Positions 1 through 13,474 of a DNA stretch of 64,000 nt are shown here, one piece after another (position 1 is the stretch's first letter; each line of letters begins with the position of its first letter). Made by a program: the position numbers and the translations under genes. The DNA is taken from NCBI GenBank assembly GCA_020746875.1, contig JAGTJL010000018.1, forward strand, positions 1,364,001-1,428,000. The letters are read 5' to 3'. The DNA is from Rhexocercosporidium sp. MPI-PUGE-AT-0058 (lineage: Eukaryota > Ascomycota > Leotiomycetes > Helotiales). The notes below the pieces were generated by a model. That model had not been told where the DNA came from. It saw nothing but the letters and a program-made list of their open reading frames with translations, and ran no database searches.

Positions 1-3000
1 AAGATTATATTATTCTTATTAAGTTTTATATTATAAATATCCTAAATATTAGAGTTATTCTTAGATTTTCATTTTTTTAGATTACGCGCGTTTTATTTAA
101 ATATTTATTTAATACGGAAGGCGGCCTAATTTACGTTAACTTATAAAATAAGACTATAAGACTAATTATTATTATTAAAGTAGCTAAACTTATAGAGTAC
201 GCTAAAAGTATTAAAGCTATAAAGTCTAAGAGCCGAGTTAATAGAATATTATTAAATCCGAAATTAAATTACTTAAAGTCCGAAACTGACTCAGAAAACG
301 AATAATTAATTGTAATTAAAGCTTTATAATTAATACTGTTAAATGTTTTCTAAAGGACACTTCCTTTAAGCTCGAGGACGAGCTTTTTTACGAGGGAGAC
401 AAAGAAACCTTTAATAATAAAAGCAATTCCTCTTTTGAAGACGTCTTATATGTTTTTATTAAATATATAAAGCGAGAATTCATAATTTTAAGGACGGACC
501 TTTACGATTACCTTTTTTATAAAGACTTTATTAAAGCTCTTTTCGGTAAAAAACGTGTGTTTAATATTATATTAATTAAGGAAATTAAGCTTACTTTTTA
601 ATTTATTACGGATTATAATACTTTATTAATAACGTCTTTATTTAAAAAACGTAAACGAGTTTCGTAAGTTAATATTATATATAAAATAAAAAACAAAAAG
701 ATTAAGCTTATAAATTAAATAAATAAAATAAAAAATGCGCTTAAAGGCCGTGAAGATTAATACGAAGTTTTTAAAAAAAGGGACTTTTCTTAAGAGTAAG
801 TTAAGAAGTATTAAGACATTTTATTTCTTTATTTTATTAGCTTTCCTTATGAATTTAAAATTACGGAAGAGCGACTTATTACTTTAAATATTAAAAATAT
901 ATTATAATTAAAAGAGAGAGCCCTTTTCGACGAAATTATATTAAATCGAGAAGGTGTTATTATATTTAATTAAATTAAGTATAGGAAATTCTATAAGAAT
1001 GTTTCGCCACTTATTATTATTAAAACGGTAAATTATAAAGCCTGGCAAGCATTATACTTTTTACTCTTTAAAGCGTTAACTCTTAAAGTTAAGAAAATAA
1101 TAAAAGACAGATTTAACCGTAGGGTTTTTAAACTCTTTAAAGGGCTATATTATAACGTTTAATTCTTAATTAAAAAAAAAGAACTAAGAAAGTACCGCTT
1201 AATTAACTTAATAATTATACTTAACGTAATTACTTTAAGAGACGTTAACTTACCTCTTTTTATTAATAAATTTTCAAAGGAATTTATAAGGTGCCATATC
1301 GCGAGCTTAGTAAACTTATACTTAAACTATAATTAATAAATATTATATTAAAATAGCCAAAACATAACGGCCTTTTTTATGCTTAGCATTAGATTAATTT
1401 AAAATATAACGTTACTTTAAAGAGTTATAAACTCTATTACTTAATTTATAAAAACAATTAATAAAATATTAAAAGATATTATGCCTTTTATTATAATATC
1501 GTTTTTAAACGAAGTTAGCGTAAAAGGACTATATATAAACTATAATTAAAAAGAAGCACGGCCTGGGATTCGCTAATTCGTCCTTAAGTACTTTTTTAAC
1601 CTTAATAAGACGCTAAAACGCCTTAAGCGCGCTAGAGCTATTATAGGCCTTAAATCACAGTTTTGTCGTAATAATATAAACGTTATCGACTATATATATA
1701 ATTTATAAAAAAGAGAACCTTTAGTTATATACTTAATTAAAGTATAAAAATAAAAAAAACTTAAAAACGTTATAAAAGTTAAAGGATTTTTAAATTTAAT
1801 TACTTACTTTTGCATTTAAATTAAAGACTTTCGTTTATTAGCCGAGCCGTTATACGATCTTATAAAAAAAGGAGTTAAATTTATATAAAACCCCGTAACT
1901 TATAGCTAAATAATAAAAACCTTTTAAGATATCTTATATTCCTTTTTAATACTTTATAAGATTAACTACTTTAAGGACGCTAGCGAAATCGTCGTTTTTA
2001 TAGACTTTAATAGAGTCGGATAAGGTGGTTTCCTTAGTTAGCGTAACTCGAAAAATAATAAACTTAAATTAATAAGGTATAAGAGCGGCTTTTAAATAAA
2101 GGCAAAACAAGACTATAACGTTATAAAAAGAAAATATAAAAGTATACTCTTAATTCTTAAGAAGCTTAAAATTTAACTTATAAGAGTTTACTTTATTATA
2201 AAGACTAACGCAAATACTCTTATTATTTAACTTAAAGGAGCTGCTTACGATTACCTTAATATGATGCTCACTCGCTGGCTCGCCTAAATTAGGCTTTTCG
2301 ACTTCGAAGTGCGCTATATTAAAGGTATTACGTATATAATAATAAATGCTTTCTTAAGGAGACTTAAACACTTTAAAGATACTAAAGAGAATACCGAAAA
2401 TAATAATAATAAGGATTAAATTTTAATTAAGCTTAATGTAATTAAAATTTGCCTTATAAAAGCGGAGAATACGGAAGACTTAATAAAAGAGCTAAAGACC
2501 TTTAATAACCCTGAATTAATTTAAAGACGTGATATTCTCATTAATATAAAGCGAAAAGTCTAAAAATTACGAAATAAGTCGAACGATTAAGTAATACTTA
2601 ATGGCGACTCAAATATAAATTAAGAAAGTAAAGCGGACTTATTAATATTTTTAAAATATTATAAGGTGTATTATTAAAAGATAATTACTTATTTAATTAT
2701 ATTAAAGACTTTAAAAAATATAGACTTAAAAGCCTTTTATATATTTAAAAAAGAAGTATTATTATACAGAGTTTATAATTAATATATTTAAAAACTTTTA
2801 TTAAAAGGCGTATTTATTAAACTTATTATTAATATCGATAAAGATAAAGTATATATCTTACGAAGCTATTATAATAGCTCCGGCTATAAAGAAAAGGAAA
2901 ATATATATTACCGCATTTCTTAGCGTTATTTTTAAAAGGGCTATTTTAAGGACTTTACGGAATTCGTTAAAATATGCGATAAGTGTATATTACGTAATAC

Positions 3001-4260
3001 TAAGTAATAAGAAGAACTTATAGTTTTAACTATTTTAAACGGACTTATGGAAAAATAAGCGCTAAATATTACTTTTATATTAATATAAAATAAGAAAAAG
3101 TATTTTATTATTACTTAAGATAATATAAGCAGTTAAGTTAAAGCTAAGGCGCTTGCTTTAAAGGAGGCTAAAAGTATTACTGATTTTATTTAATAAAATA
3201 TTATTTACCGACACGAGCTGTTTTAAAAACTAATAATCGATGGAGGTATAAAAAACATAAGCGAAGTCGTTAATTTATTAAATAAAATAGAAATTCGACG
3301 AATTTAAATATTAGCTTATAACGCGAAAGCTAATAATATAATTAAGCGGGGACATGGCCTTATTAAAAATACTTTATTTAAAATAAAAAGAGATTAAATA
3401 AATAACTTATTAGCGGTTTTATTTATTAATTATATTATAATTTATAGACTTATAAGTTATACCCCTTTTTATATAATTTAAAGTAAAGAATTAGTTCTTT
3501 TTATTGAAATACGTTACTTTACTTAAAAAAGCCTCTTCTCGAAAGATATTAAAAGTATTAACGATTTAATTTATATTTAAACTCTTTAATATTAAATGCA
3601 AAATAATAATATAAAAGAAGTTAAGCTTTAAAAGACACGCCGTAAATAAGAAGAAAAAGAAGCTTTTAATATAAAAAAATATATTTAAAATAAACTATTA
3701 TAAGTTAAAGACTTAGTTTTTAAGTATAATTTTATTTAAGAAATCAATATATTAAAAAGTAAAAAGTTTGACTTTCGGTAGCTAAGACTTTACGAAATTT
3801 ATAAAGCCTTCCTTAAAAAGAGCTATTATAAGTTAAAAGAGTTAAAAAACAATAATATATTTTTTATAATACTTTTATAATTAATTACTTTAAGTTATTT
3901 TATAAACGAAAGCGCTTTATTTATTATAAAAACGACGAGCTTTTAGTAATAACTTAATATAATAATAATAAAGACTAGTCTAAACTTAGTCTCGAGGAGC
4001 GAAATTAATAAGGCCTTAAAAACCCTAAAAAGCTTATAAGATAAGTTATATAAAATAATAAAATTATTATTAAAATACTTAAAAGGCTAACTCACGTAAA
4101 ATAAAGTTAATATTAAATCGTTATTTACTTTTCTAATAAATAGCTTAATCGCTACGACTAATACTATTAACTACTCCTTATTATAATTCTTATAGCTCGT
4201 TATTTAGCGTTATTAAACGTTAAATTATAATAAAGACGCACTTTTTATATTTTACGGGGA
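1..4260 (+). mobile_element. Ty3/gypsy retrotransposon pol, RIP-degraded, 5' end outside window
   Basis: No open frame survives, but the order of pol blocks can still be read on the plus strand. An RT block lies at about 1190-1330 (reads YRLINLIIILNVITLRDVNL, then an FS.EFI..HIASLVNLY block). The RNase H end is at about 2255-2370 (MLTRWLA, then IRLFDFEVRYIKG). The integrase zinc-binding and core region is at about 2840-3560. These match the order RT, RNase H, integrase of fungal Ty3/gypsy (Metaviridae). TpA-rich sequence and many TAA/TAG codons at expected Gln/Trp sites point to RIP. The sequence around 4250-4290 (ggggaggacgaagattaagg) looks like the purine-rich end just before a 3' LTR. Gag and the 5' LTR are outside the window. 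The element is certainly dead. Confidence 0.82.
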
Positions 4261-7200
4261 GGACGAAGATTAAGGTATAATAGTGAAGATATATATTAAA
4301 ACACTAAGAGCTCTCCCTTAAACGACAAAAAATCCCCTTAGTATTTCGAATATTATTTACGCTTATAAATACTCTTTAATCGCATTTATAAGTCGTTCCG
4401 CAATAATAATACTAGTATTCCAGTCGAGTTAAATAGTATGTTTGTAATAGTTGCCCTTCGAATAATTTAGTATTATTAACATTAAACGTATAAGCTTAAA
4501 AGCTTATAAATATAATAATTATTAGTATTTTATAAAGTTAAAAAAGCCCTTAAGAAACTTAAAAAGAGTTTTAGCTTTATAAAGTAATTTAATTAAATTA
4601 AGTCGATTATAGCTTACGCTATAGAAGAACAGAATTTAATCGAGTACCTACTTCTTATTAAATCTCACAAAAAGTTAAATAATAAGTTAAATAAGATTCT
4701 TTTAACGAGCCGTTCCGGAGCGTTAATAATCTTAATATATTAATAGGCTAGGCGCTAAAGACAATAACCCCCGAGATATATTATTAAAACAGGCTTATAT
4801 AATAAGTTCCTAAAGGTAGATAAAGACTAAAAATTCTTCCTTAATATTACTTAAATACCTTATAATAAGAAAGATTTACTTTAATTAAAACAACTCTTAA
4901 AGTTATAATAAATAAGTCATTAGTTTAAAAAAAAGATATATAATAATTAAAAGGTTATACGTAATTAGACGACTTAAGATTTAAAGGAGTTTATAAGGCT
5001 AAATAAATGAAATTAATTTATATACTTAAATAAATAATAAAACGCGCGATAGGCTATAAGTTTTTATAAGGGAAATAAACTACTGTAATTGCCTTATATT
5101 AATAATAAAAATCGTTAAATTTATTATTAATAATATAAAAGATTTATTTAAATATTAATAACTTTAATATAACGTGCTTAAAAACGAAGCTTAATACTCC
5201 GAGACCGTAACGGTTAAGCTAAAAATAAGTAAAATAAGTATAATTAATAAATTATAAATTTTTAGCTTTTTTATATTTTCTTTACGCTTTTAACCTTTTA
5301 TATTATAAGTGCTTTATTTTTAATTAAATTATCGGTCCTTAGAAATCAGCAGTCGAGTTATCGTGAGTTTAAAGTTTAATATAAAAGTTATTATTAAATT
5401 CTATAAGTTCTCTTAATCGACGGCTATTAAGTTTAGGCCTTTACGCTACTTAAGTGCTAATAATAATAACTTAATTAAGAGCAAAAGTATAAGATAACAG
5501 ATTAAATACCGTGACAAGCCGAGCTTACTTTAAGTTATTCTAAATAACGTATTAAAATATTAAAGTAATAACGACTTTATTTCCTCGGAGTTTTAATTAA
5601 TTAATTTTAAAATAATAAGATAAGCAGAACTACTTTATATAAAAGGAGATTTTAATTAATTTAAATTATACGCCTCTTTTTTAGTCGTTTTAAAATCTCG
5701 CTTATTAAAATTTAAATATTATTATTATAATTCCGTTGCGATAATAACTTTATAAAGAACTTAAGTAAGTAAATAATCCCTTATTATAAGCACTTAAGTC
5801 ATTTATAAGTATTCCTTTAACTTTGTCTTTATAAAGCTATTTCCTATTAAGTAAATTAACTAGACTTTAAGTCAAGAGCTTCTTTTAACTAAATATTAGT
5901 CCTCGAACCCTTAAATTAAGAATATTAATCGATTAAGAAAGAGTATTATTACTTTTGCTTTTAAAATATATTTACTTCTTTTTTAAATTTAAAATCCGAC
6001 TCAGCTTATACCGGCTTATAAAAGTATTCGGGGTATACTTTTATTACCCTTAAAGTCGCTATAAAATTATATTAATATAAAGTTCTTTAAAAAGAAACTT
6101 TACTTTTAAATAAAAAAGGGTTATTTTAATAAAAAAAGACTTCTGGAAAACTTAATATTATTAATTTAAAAGTTATTTATAATATAATTAATAAAAGCTT
6201 AAAATAAATAACGAGGTTAGAGATACTTCTTATTTTAATAAAGCGATTAAAGCTACGCTTTTACTTTAAGTCTTTAGATTATATTAAAAGATTATTAAAA
6301 TAAGGGAAGTTAATAATATTAAATAAAAAGGAACTTACTTTTAGCCTTTTACTCCTCTTAATTAATTAATAATAAAAAGTAAGTCGATAAAAAGCGACGA
6401 CAAAGGCGGTTTAAGATAGCTTATAGTTTATTAAAGCTTTAAGGGTTGTTCTTAAGAAGCTTTTACTTTATAACTTGTCGCTAAGAAAAAAGAGAGACCG
6501 CGAGGAAAACTAAGCAGCTCGAAGTTAATATATAAAGTATAATATTTCTTTTCTTTTCTTTTTAAATATAATAAATCTTAGCTGCTTATAATAATTTACT
6601 TATTTATTAAAAAATAATAAGAAAATATAATAAGAAGTTATTAAAATATTATTAGCGCTTTTATTTAATATAATAACCGTTAAAATAAAAGAAAAGAGAA
6701 TTACTTAAGACCGACTTTATTATTATTTAATATTAACTTATTAAAAAAGTAAAAGTAAAAAGAAAAAGATAAAAGTAAAAAAGAGACTTAATTAAGTTAA
6801 TAAAAGAGATGCTTTAATTAACTTCTTTTTACTTTTTTATTATATTTTAAACCTTAAAAGTAAAAAGACCGTCTTTTAATTACTTATTTACTTTTAACTT
6901 TATATATTTATGTATTTTTATTTTTTTAATATGCTTTTAATATATTTCCTTTTATTTTTAATAATAATTAAAAAGTTAAAAAGATTCGTAAAAGATTCGT
7001 TAAAGTAAAAGTATAAAAAAAAAGCGGGGTCGTTAAAGACACGCTAGCTTAAAATATAAGAGAATATCGACGAATTTAATATATTATAAGGATTAATTTT
7101 TATTTTATAAAAAAAGTCAGTTTTTACGCCGTAAGAGAAGGAGTCTAAAACTTATTTAAAATATTAATTATACGCTAATTTATTTTAAAAGAATCACTTT

Positions 7201-7590
7201 AATTATATTAAAGTTAAAGTTTACTTAAATATAATATTTAAAAAGGCAAGTTTAAGCGGCAGAAATAATGCGATAGGTATTAAAAAATATAAAAGACTAA
7301 TATAAGTGTAAAAAGACGCGTAAAGCCTCTTTAAGAGAGTTATAAAAAAGAGTAATAAAATTATTAAAAAAGAAAGGAAAGAAAAAAAATAATAAAATAA
7401 AAGATAATATTTAAAAGTGCTAAGCGAGACGATTATTTACTTTTAAAAGTAAAGTATAAGTCACTTAACATTTACTTATTCTTATTTAAACATATTTTTC
7501 TTTAAATATTTAAAGCTTTAAAGCTATAATATTAATTCTTATTTTTTTGCTCGAGGTCGAGTATAAGTTTTTTAAGGGAGGGACGTATAT
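4261..7590. other. AT-rich RIP block with no readable gene
   Basis: About 3.3 kb of extremely AT/TA-rich sequence with no long ORF and no protein block I can recognise on either strand. It is probably the remainder of the first gypsy element plus another degraded retroelement. The only hint is near 7550-7610, where a polypurine-like run (aagggagggacg) is followed by ataatggggttgatc. That resembles the junction between a gypsy polypurine tract and a 3' LTR, but I cannot define an LTR pair. Confidence 0.5.
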
Positions 7591-9135
7591 AATGGGGTTG
7601 ATCTTAAAGGCCTATTTTTTACGTAATTAAGTTATATTTTATTATATTTAAAATAGCTTTTAAAATAATATCTTTTAATAATAATAACGATTTTTATTAT
7701 TATAACTTTTCTTTCTTATTTAAATTATACTTCTCTCTTCCTTTAATAAATTATACTTTTTAAATATATAATATCTTTAGTATTTATTAAATAAGTATTT
7801 CTTATGTTTACCTTCTGGCACTTGCTTTATTACCCTCTTATTGTGTACTTGGTGTTTTCCCCTCCACACTATAGCTATAATAATATTAAGCTTCTTTCTC
7901 TTTGAACCCCACTTATTAAAAGAGAGGTAAACCTTCGATTTGGCGTCTTTAATTTCTTATATAATATAAGGCTTAAAGAAAATAAATATATTGTGTATTT
8001 ATTGATTTATAGTTGACGCTAAATTAAGAAGAGCTTTTAAAGCTATAGAGTTGGCGATTAAAAAAAGCGTTTGAAAAGAAGAAGAGACTGATTTTTGGTG
8101 TTTAACGTTGTTTATTATAACTTATTAAATAAAGGCGTTTTTGAATTTAAAATGGCGGAAAGGTATGATTTTGGCGTAATCTTTATTTACGACCTTAAAA
8201 GCTTGTAATTTAATAGGTTTTATAGGCTTTATTATAGTAGAAGAGGGTAGTTATTAAATATTTTTATATTTATTAAGGAAATGATGGGTTATAAGGTGTG
8301 TTTCGACATTCTAGAGTATATTTATTGAGAAAGTAGTCTTTTTATGGCGACTAAAGAGAGGGTTATGATGGCCTATTAATTAGTTAATTAGTAAGAGTAG
8401 ACTAGGTAATATATATAGCGTTTATAGCTCCAAAAAGTAGGCTGTTTTAGCTTAGAAAGCTTTATTAAATAATATTTAAGTTGCCATATTTATTGAGTCT
8501 ATAGTCGTTTAAATGCTAGAGTTAAAGTCTTTCCCCGTAGTAAATTAGTTATAATTACCGGCTTATCATTAAATAAAAGCTCTTTAAAGTTATATAAAAA
8601 GTAATTAAGTGAAAGAGTAATATTTTAAGTTTTATAAGGGTCGTAATTAGCGTTGTATTAAAGTGGGGGGATTTAATAAAAGTCCTTTAGCTTGACTTGC
8701 GCCGAAGAAGCCAAAGATTCTATTATACGCCGAAAAGCGCTTTATATAGGTATAGTAGTACTTGTAAAAGGTATAAATGAAGTTTGTAACGTATTCTCGT
8801 CGATATTAATAGGAGAAGTTGATCGAGACATAATAGGTGAAGATATTAAGAAGTTAAAGTTAAAGTTAGTAGTAGAAATGGCCAAAAGATAATTATGGGG
8901 AAATTCTACGATTCTGCCGGGTTTTACCGCCTAATTTGGGCTCTCGAGACTACCAAAACATACTAATTTAGTGGCTAAAAACATGTGAATTCAGCCCTAT
9001 TAATGACTTTATTATAGTTAAAATTAAAGGTATTAGCTTATAAGCGCTTATAAGCTAACTTTTAAGCAAGCTGATTGGCTTATAAATATTTTATAGCTAA
9101 CTGGCTTAGGTCAAAAGCTTAACTTACCGACTTGC
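7591..9135. other. Degraded repeat DNA, possible transposon ends
   Basis: AT-rich sequence without a supported gene. A 66-codon plus-strand ORF at 8692-8892 lies in this RIP block and looks like chance. Between about 9020 and 9155 the motif cttataagc and variants recur in both orientations (self-complementary), giving a short palindromic cluster beside the transposase fragment that follows. It may be the debris of inverted ends, but no clean terminal inverted repeat or target duplication was found. Confidence 0.4.
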
Positions 9136-9390
9136 TTATAAGCTAGCTGACTTATTGGATGCTCTACGCTTGAGCCACTCAAAGCTGATCTTGGAATCGG
9201 TGTATCTAGATTCGGAGCATGCATAGTGCCATCCAGGGGTAGGAAACGTACTCCAGTTGTTTCGATGGGTAACAGCTGGCCAGATGATCATGGGCAATAA
9301 AGACCTACCGTCTGCACTTATGCACTCGATGGCAGTCACCATTGTCCGCAGTGCTGAATTTCTGTGAATATGCTTTATGCTAGCCATAGA
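9136..9390 (-). pseudogene. pogo/Fot1-like DDE transposase fragment
   Basis: The minus-strand frame encodes about 80 residues, including VTAIECISADGRSLLPMIIW, a block typical of the DDE_1 (CENP-B/pogo/Fot1/Tan1) catalytic region. It is followed by a degenerate serine-rich stretch and by SFEWLK, which corresponds to the family motif before the second aspartate. N-terminal helix-turn-helix parts and the C-terminal catalytic region are not seen in frame. The sequence downstream (lower coordinates) dissolves into RIP DNA, so this is a truncated, inactive remnant. The strand and family are fairly clear, the ends are not. Confidence 0.65.
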
Positions 9391-9755
9391 TTACGAATCA
9401 ATGCTGTATATACTTTTACTGGGTGGTAGTGTTCTCTCGTGCTCTCAGGTAAGGAGGATGTCGCGTAAGTCTCTGGAGCTAGTGTCTGAGCTAGTGCTCT
9501 TATGCAATACTCTTTCACAGTTCTTTTAATTGAACGGTACCCAGGTTGAACAATTAAATCACATGTTCTATTCAACCTAGTTTTGCATTCAGCCATTTAA
9601 ACCCTAAACGCCCAACGCTTCTAACGAGAAAAGAAAGCAGCGTCGCAGTTGAGCGATACCTGGAACTCTGATCTCTTCCATCAGCAACCTATCATACAAA
9701 TCCACCTCTCCTTGCTTGCCTTCTACCAAGTATGCACACCATATTGCGATCTGCT
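9391..9755. other. Intergenic, 3' flank of the DM13 gene
   Basis: A 73-codon minus-strand ORF at 9375-9596 shows no family resemblance and overlaps the edge of the transposase relic. Nothing else is supported. It should contain the 3' UTR of the gene that ends at 9756. Confidence 0.4.
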
Positions 9756-10485
9756 TTAAACCAAGCCAGCAACGAAAGCCCCCACAGCAACCACAACTCC
9801 AGTAACTGCACCAGCACCCGCCTGCGCCGACTTCTTACCGGCACTCTTTGCCGACTCGGTCGCCGCACTGCTGCTTCCAGACGTTGTAGCCGAAGGAGAC
9901 GACGAGTTACCACCAGTAGCAGCAGGCGCGCTTCCATCACCAGGAGCCAAGGTTGCCTGGCCGAAGTTGACCTGGAAGCGCTCGCACCACAGGCCCACGA
10001 TCTTGAAGTCCGCGGGAGTCTTGCCAGCGTCGAGCGAGATCTCGAGGGTGTTGGAGGAGGCGGCCTTGGTTACTTGGGCCTCCGAGATGCGGAAGCCGTC
10101 TTTGAGCGCGTCGGTGTTGGAGCCCCACCAGTAGAGGGCTGGTGCGCCTATTAAGGAGAAAGATATGTTAGCTTTGGGAACATTTGTCAAAGAGATCATG
10201 CTCATGGTATTGAAAGGGCTCTCTCTTCCGTGAGGTATGAGGAAAGGAGGTGGAAAAAGGAAAGGTATTTGGAAAAGGCTACTTACTGGCATCTTCCAAC
10301 GTGTAATCTGTAATCTCGAGCGAGGTAGCAGACTTTACAGTGACGGTGCCGCCAAGGCCGGCATCGAGGGAGGACAGCTTTCCAGAGTAGCCAACCTTTG
10401 TGCTTGCGCCTGACGCCTCAGGTGCAGCTAGGGCAGAGAGGGAGAAGAGTCCGAGGGAAAGGAGAGGGATGATTGACTTGAACAT
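9756..10485 (-). CDS. Secreted GPI-anchored DM13-domain protein
   Basis: Two exons on the minus strand, 10485-10287 and 10147-9756, with a 139-bp intron (donor GTAAGT at 10286, acceptor AATAG at 10150-10148). The phases join exactly (ends GCC-A, resumes GC-GCA), giving 196 residues. The start is the ATG at 10485, followed by a signal peptide (MFKSIIPLLSLGLFSLSALA). The central part has a DM13-type pattern: strand-rich, with APALYWWGS after the splice junction and a later SLDAGKTPADFKIVGLWCE. A Ser/Ala/Gly-rich linker follows, then a hydrophobic tail (AVTGVVVAVGAFVAGLV) with small residues before it, as in fungal GPI-anchor signals. It probably sits at the plasma membrane or cell wall. DM13 is suspected to have a redox/electron-transfer role, but none is shown here. 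GC content is normal and there are no RIP lesions. Confidence 0.83.
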
Positions 10486-11732
10486 TTTTGCTGATTTTAT
10501 TGGTTGGAAGAGTAGTGAGGAAGTTGGGTATTTGAGTATTGAGTTTGTGAAGAGAGTTTTGAACTGTGTTTATTTGATTGAATGGGAAGTAGAGAAGAGC
10601 TGATTGTTGACGATGATGATACTCTCAATTCCAGCGGGACCAACAATGATTTATATATCCCCAAAAGCTCACAGATCATCCTCAACACTGCCCATCTCTC
10701 TCTCAAATTTCTTTAATTACAACAAAGGAGCATCGCCAATCCTAAACGATCCATACGATAGCAAATCAAAAATAGTTGATTCCAAACCCCACGTTGGGGC
10801 TTGTGCAACGCCCAAACAGCATCCGGATGGACGAGAGTGTTACAAAACAAGCTGAGGATTCCTGTCGCCCAAAATGAAAGCTCACCATGCCAAGGGGAGC
10901 GGGGGGGCTTAAACACTTCGCCAAGCGAAAAAGATTCCAAAATGTGGCTTGCTGAGCATCGCTAGCCCCCCCAACCACAAACCCCCCAAAAACCCACCAA
11001 ACATGGTCGGCGAATAGGAAGGATTTTAACCTCCTCGTAAAACACTCCTTTCAGACGAAAACGCGAAGGGGAAAACTGCGGATCACGGTTTCTTTTTGCT
11101 GTGAGGATTTATCCGGGGGGAGGAGCGCGCCAAGCACAATTGATTCCATAAGGCTGCAGGGCAGTGCGGTAACGTACCTGACAAAAGAGGGTTTTCCCTG
11201 GGGGGTTTGATTGGGGCTCTCAGGCGTAAGTGCATACACGACGCTTGCAGGTTGGGTAGGGCCCTTCGAGGAGGGGGGATTGGGGTACATTTAGAGTTAT
11301 GATCGCCTGTGTTTTGCGTGCGTCTTGGCGGTCCGTACCGTTATTTCGGTTTCGGCTCCTGTCGTTCATGACGAGATGGATTCCATAAGCTTCGGCTTGG
11401 CTGCTGCAGGGTAGAGTGCCCTATAGTGGTCTGGAGCTGCAGTATCTCGTCCCATGTTTTCAGGAGAGCCTCTCTTGGCGGAGGAAGTTGACTCGACTGC
11501 GCCGTGTTCTCCTTGTGTCTCTTCTGCTGCGGTGGTACAATTATTCCTCATGATCCTTGATACTTTGATACTGATTATAGAAGTGTTTTGATTGCTGTCT
11601 TTAGAGTTGGATATATAACAATGTGCTTTGCCCTACGAGGTCCTCCTGCTGTTAGAAACTGCATACTCCTAAAGTAAACAAAACTCTCAACTATCTACCC
11701 TTTAGTTTGTTTTTGAAACTTTTATATCCATC
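10486..11732. promoter_or_regulatory. Intergenic region between divergently oriented genes
   Basis: About 1.2 kb between the minus-strand DM13 gene and the plus-strand ferric reductase, so it carries both promoters. TATA-like sequences occur at about 10651-10658 (atttatatatcc) and near 11611 (ggatatataaca), each at a plausible distance. The middle (10880-11300) is C/G-run rich (for example gggagcgggggggc) and has no convincing ORF; the short minus-strand frames there have no family features. Confidence 0.4.
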
Positions 11733-13474
11733 ATGTTGAAGTCAATTGTGGACGATCAGTACACAGCTGCGAGAGCTTATTTCCTATGTGTGATTGGAAT
11801 GCTCATTTTCGAAGCTCTGCTTCGCGTACCTGAATACTGGCTAGTAATTCGCCACAAAGGTAAGTTAGATATTCAGTCAAAAACAAATAGTTGACAGTAG
11901 CTAACACTATCCCAAAAGACAAAGCATTCGTCAAACCTTCTAGCACACACTCAATCATCAGAAGCAGCATCCACAAGCTCTTCACCCTTCCATCCCCAAT
12001 CCCCTTCGTAACAACCCATACATTCCCCATCGTCCTCCGCTGCGCCGTCTTCACTGGCCTAAACGTCCTCTGGGGCATCACCCGCATCCGCTTCACTACA
12101 GACTTCAAGCTCTTTGGCTGGCTCTGCATCTCCAATGGCGGGCTTGCCCTCCTTTTTGCCGCGCGGAGCAATCTACTATCCAGCCTTCTCCGCGTCCCCA
12201 CCACCACAATTGCATACTACCACCGCTGGTGCGGACGTGCAACCGTCATCCACGCCACCATCCATACCGTGCTTAACATCCAGCAATACCTCAAGACGGA
12301 CCAGCTCGCCACAGTCTTCGGCGCCTTGAGGATCCAAGTTGGAATTATGGCCTGGATCGCCCTCGCACTCATGTTCCTTACCTCGCTCAACTTCGTTCGC
12401 AGACGAGTCTTTGAGGTCTTCTACTACACTCATTTCCTATTCATCGTTTTTGTCGTCGGGGCTTGTATCCACGCCCATAATGGTCCTGAGTTCCTGCTTC
12501 CTGGAGTCGGCCTTTGGGCCGTTGATCGTGCGATCAGATTCTACTATAACTTCCGAAGCCTGGAGGTTCGCAGCGTCAGGTATCTTGAGGGCGATGTGAC
12601 GAAGTTCACCATTGAAGGCGTTGAAGTAAGACGGCCTGGACAAATGGTCTGGATGCAGATCCCAATGGTGTCGAGGCTGAACTGGCATCCGTTTACCGTT
12701 GCTGCGGCGCCTGAGGATGGTAAGGCTGTTGTTGCCATCCGGGGTCTAGGAGGATACACGAAGAAGATCCAGAGGCTCGCGGAGGGTGATGGGATGGGGA
12801 TCACCTTGGTTGGAAGTGGGGATGATGAAGGAATGTCTTCTTCCTCGCCTATTAAGGTCAGAATCGATGGCCCATACGGCGTGAGCGGGGTGAAATGGGG
12901 CCTTCATTCTGTCACCGTTCTCGTTGCTGGCGGTATTGGTATCACTCCTGGCATCAGCATTGCTTCGCACATCATTCAACGCGCAGCTCAAGCAGGTTCA
13001 CCAGCACAGCAGCACAACGGCGAGGGCTACGGCGATGCGACAAACGGCTCTCAATGGCACATCCACCTCCTCTGGGCCCTGAAAGACCGAGCCCACATCT
13101 CCTGGTTCGCAACCGAACTCCGCGCCCTGCTCAGAACCGCAAACAACCACCCCAACCTCACCTTCTCCATCACAATCCACACCACAGGCCGCTCTGTACC
13201 CGCACCAATGACTCCAGTCAGCAGTGTCGGATCCGAAAACTCGGGAATGTTACCTGGAGCGAAGGACTCATACAGCGACCTGGGAATGATCCAGCAAGGA
13301 CGACCAGATATCATGGCTTGGTTCCAGGACGTGAAGGCTCGAAGACCGGGCTTGGACGCTGTGGTAAATGCATGCGGACCGAGACCACTGATCACCGAAG
13401 CCAGGAGGTCTTGCGCAAGTGTTAGCGGGAGGGATGGACTGTTCCATTTCGAACAGGAAGTTTTTGAATTGTAG
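11733..13474 (+). CDS. Ferric/cupric reductase, FRE/NOX family
   Basis: A transmembrane flavocytochrome that reduces extracellular Fe3+/Cu2+ with cytosolic NADPH through FAD and two haems. Exon 1 is 11733-11859 (ATG, one TM segment). A 41-bp intron (11860-11900, GTAAGT...TAG) leads in phase into an ORF ending at 13474, giving about 566 residues. Haem ligands are visible: YHRWCGR..HATIH (His about 150 and 164) and THF...IHAH (His about 220 and 233). The FAD motif is HPFTVAA (about 305). GPYG and VAGGIGITPG (about 385) form the NADPH-binding part, and NACGPRPL is near the C terminus. The secretory N-terminal region is short for a FRE, so the protein resembles the smaller FRE class. Composition is normal with no stops, so it is probably functional. 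The substrate metal cannot be told. Ferric reductases are recurrent cargo of fungal Starship elements, noted in the findings. Confidence 0.9.

Noticed and set aside
8692..8892. 66-codon plus-strand ORF with ATG-like start in the RIP block
   Set aside because: It starts with TTG, has no family features, and long TA-rich DNA produces such frames by chance.
9732..10154. 140-codon Arg/Ser-rich plus-strand ORF
   Set aside because: Shadow of exon 2 of the DM13 gene on the opposite strand; the composition is what a reversed Ala/Ser/Gly-rich frame gives.
12895..13425. 176-codon plus-strand ORF rich in His/Pro/Arg
   Set aside because: Out-of-frame shadow of the ferric reductase; no start context or domain.
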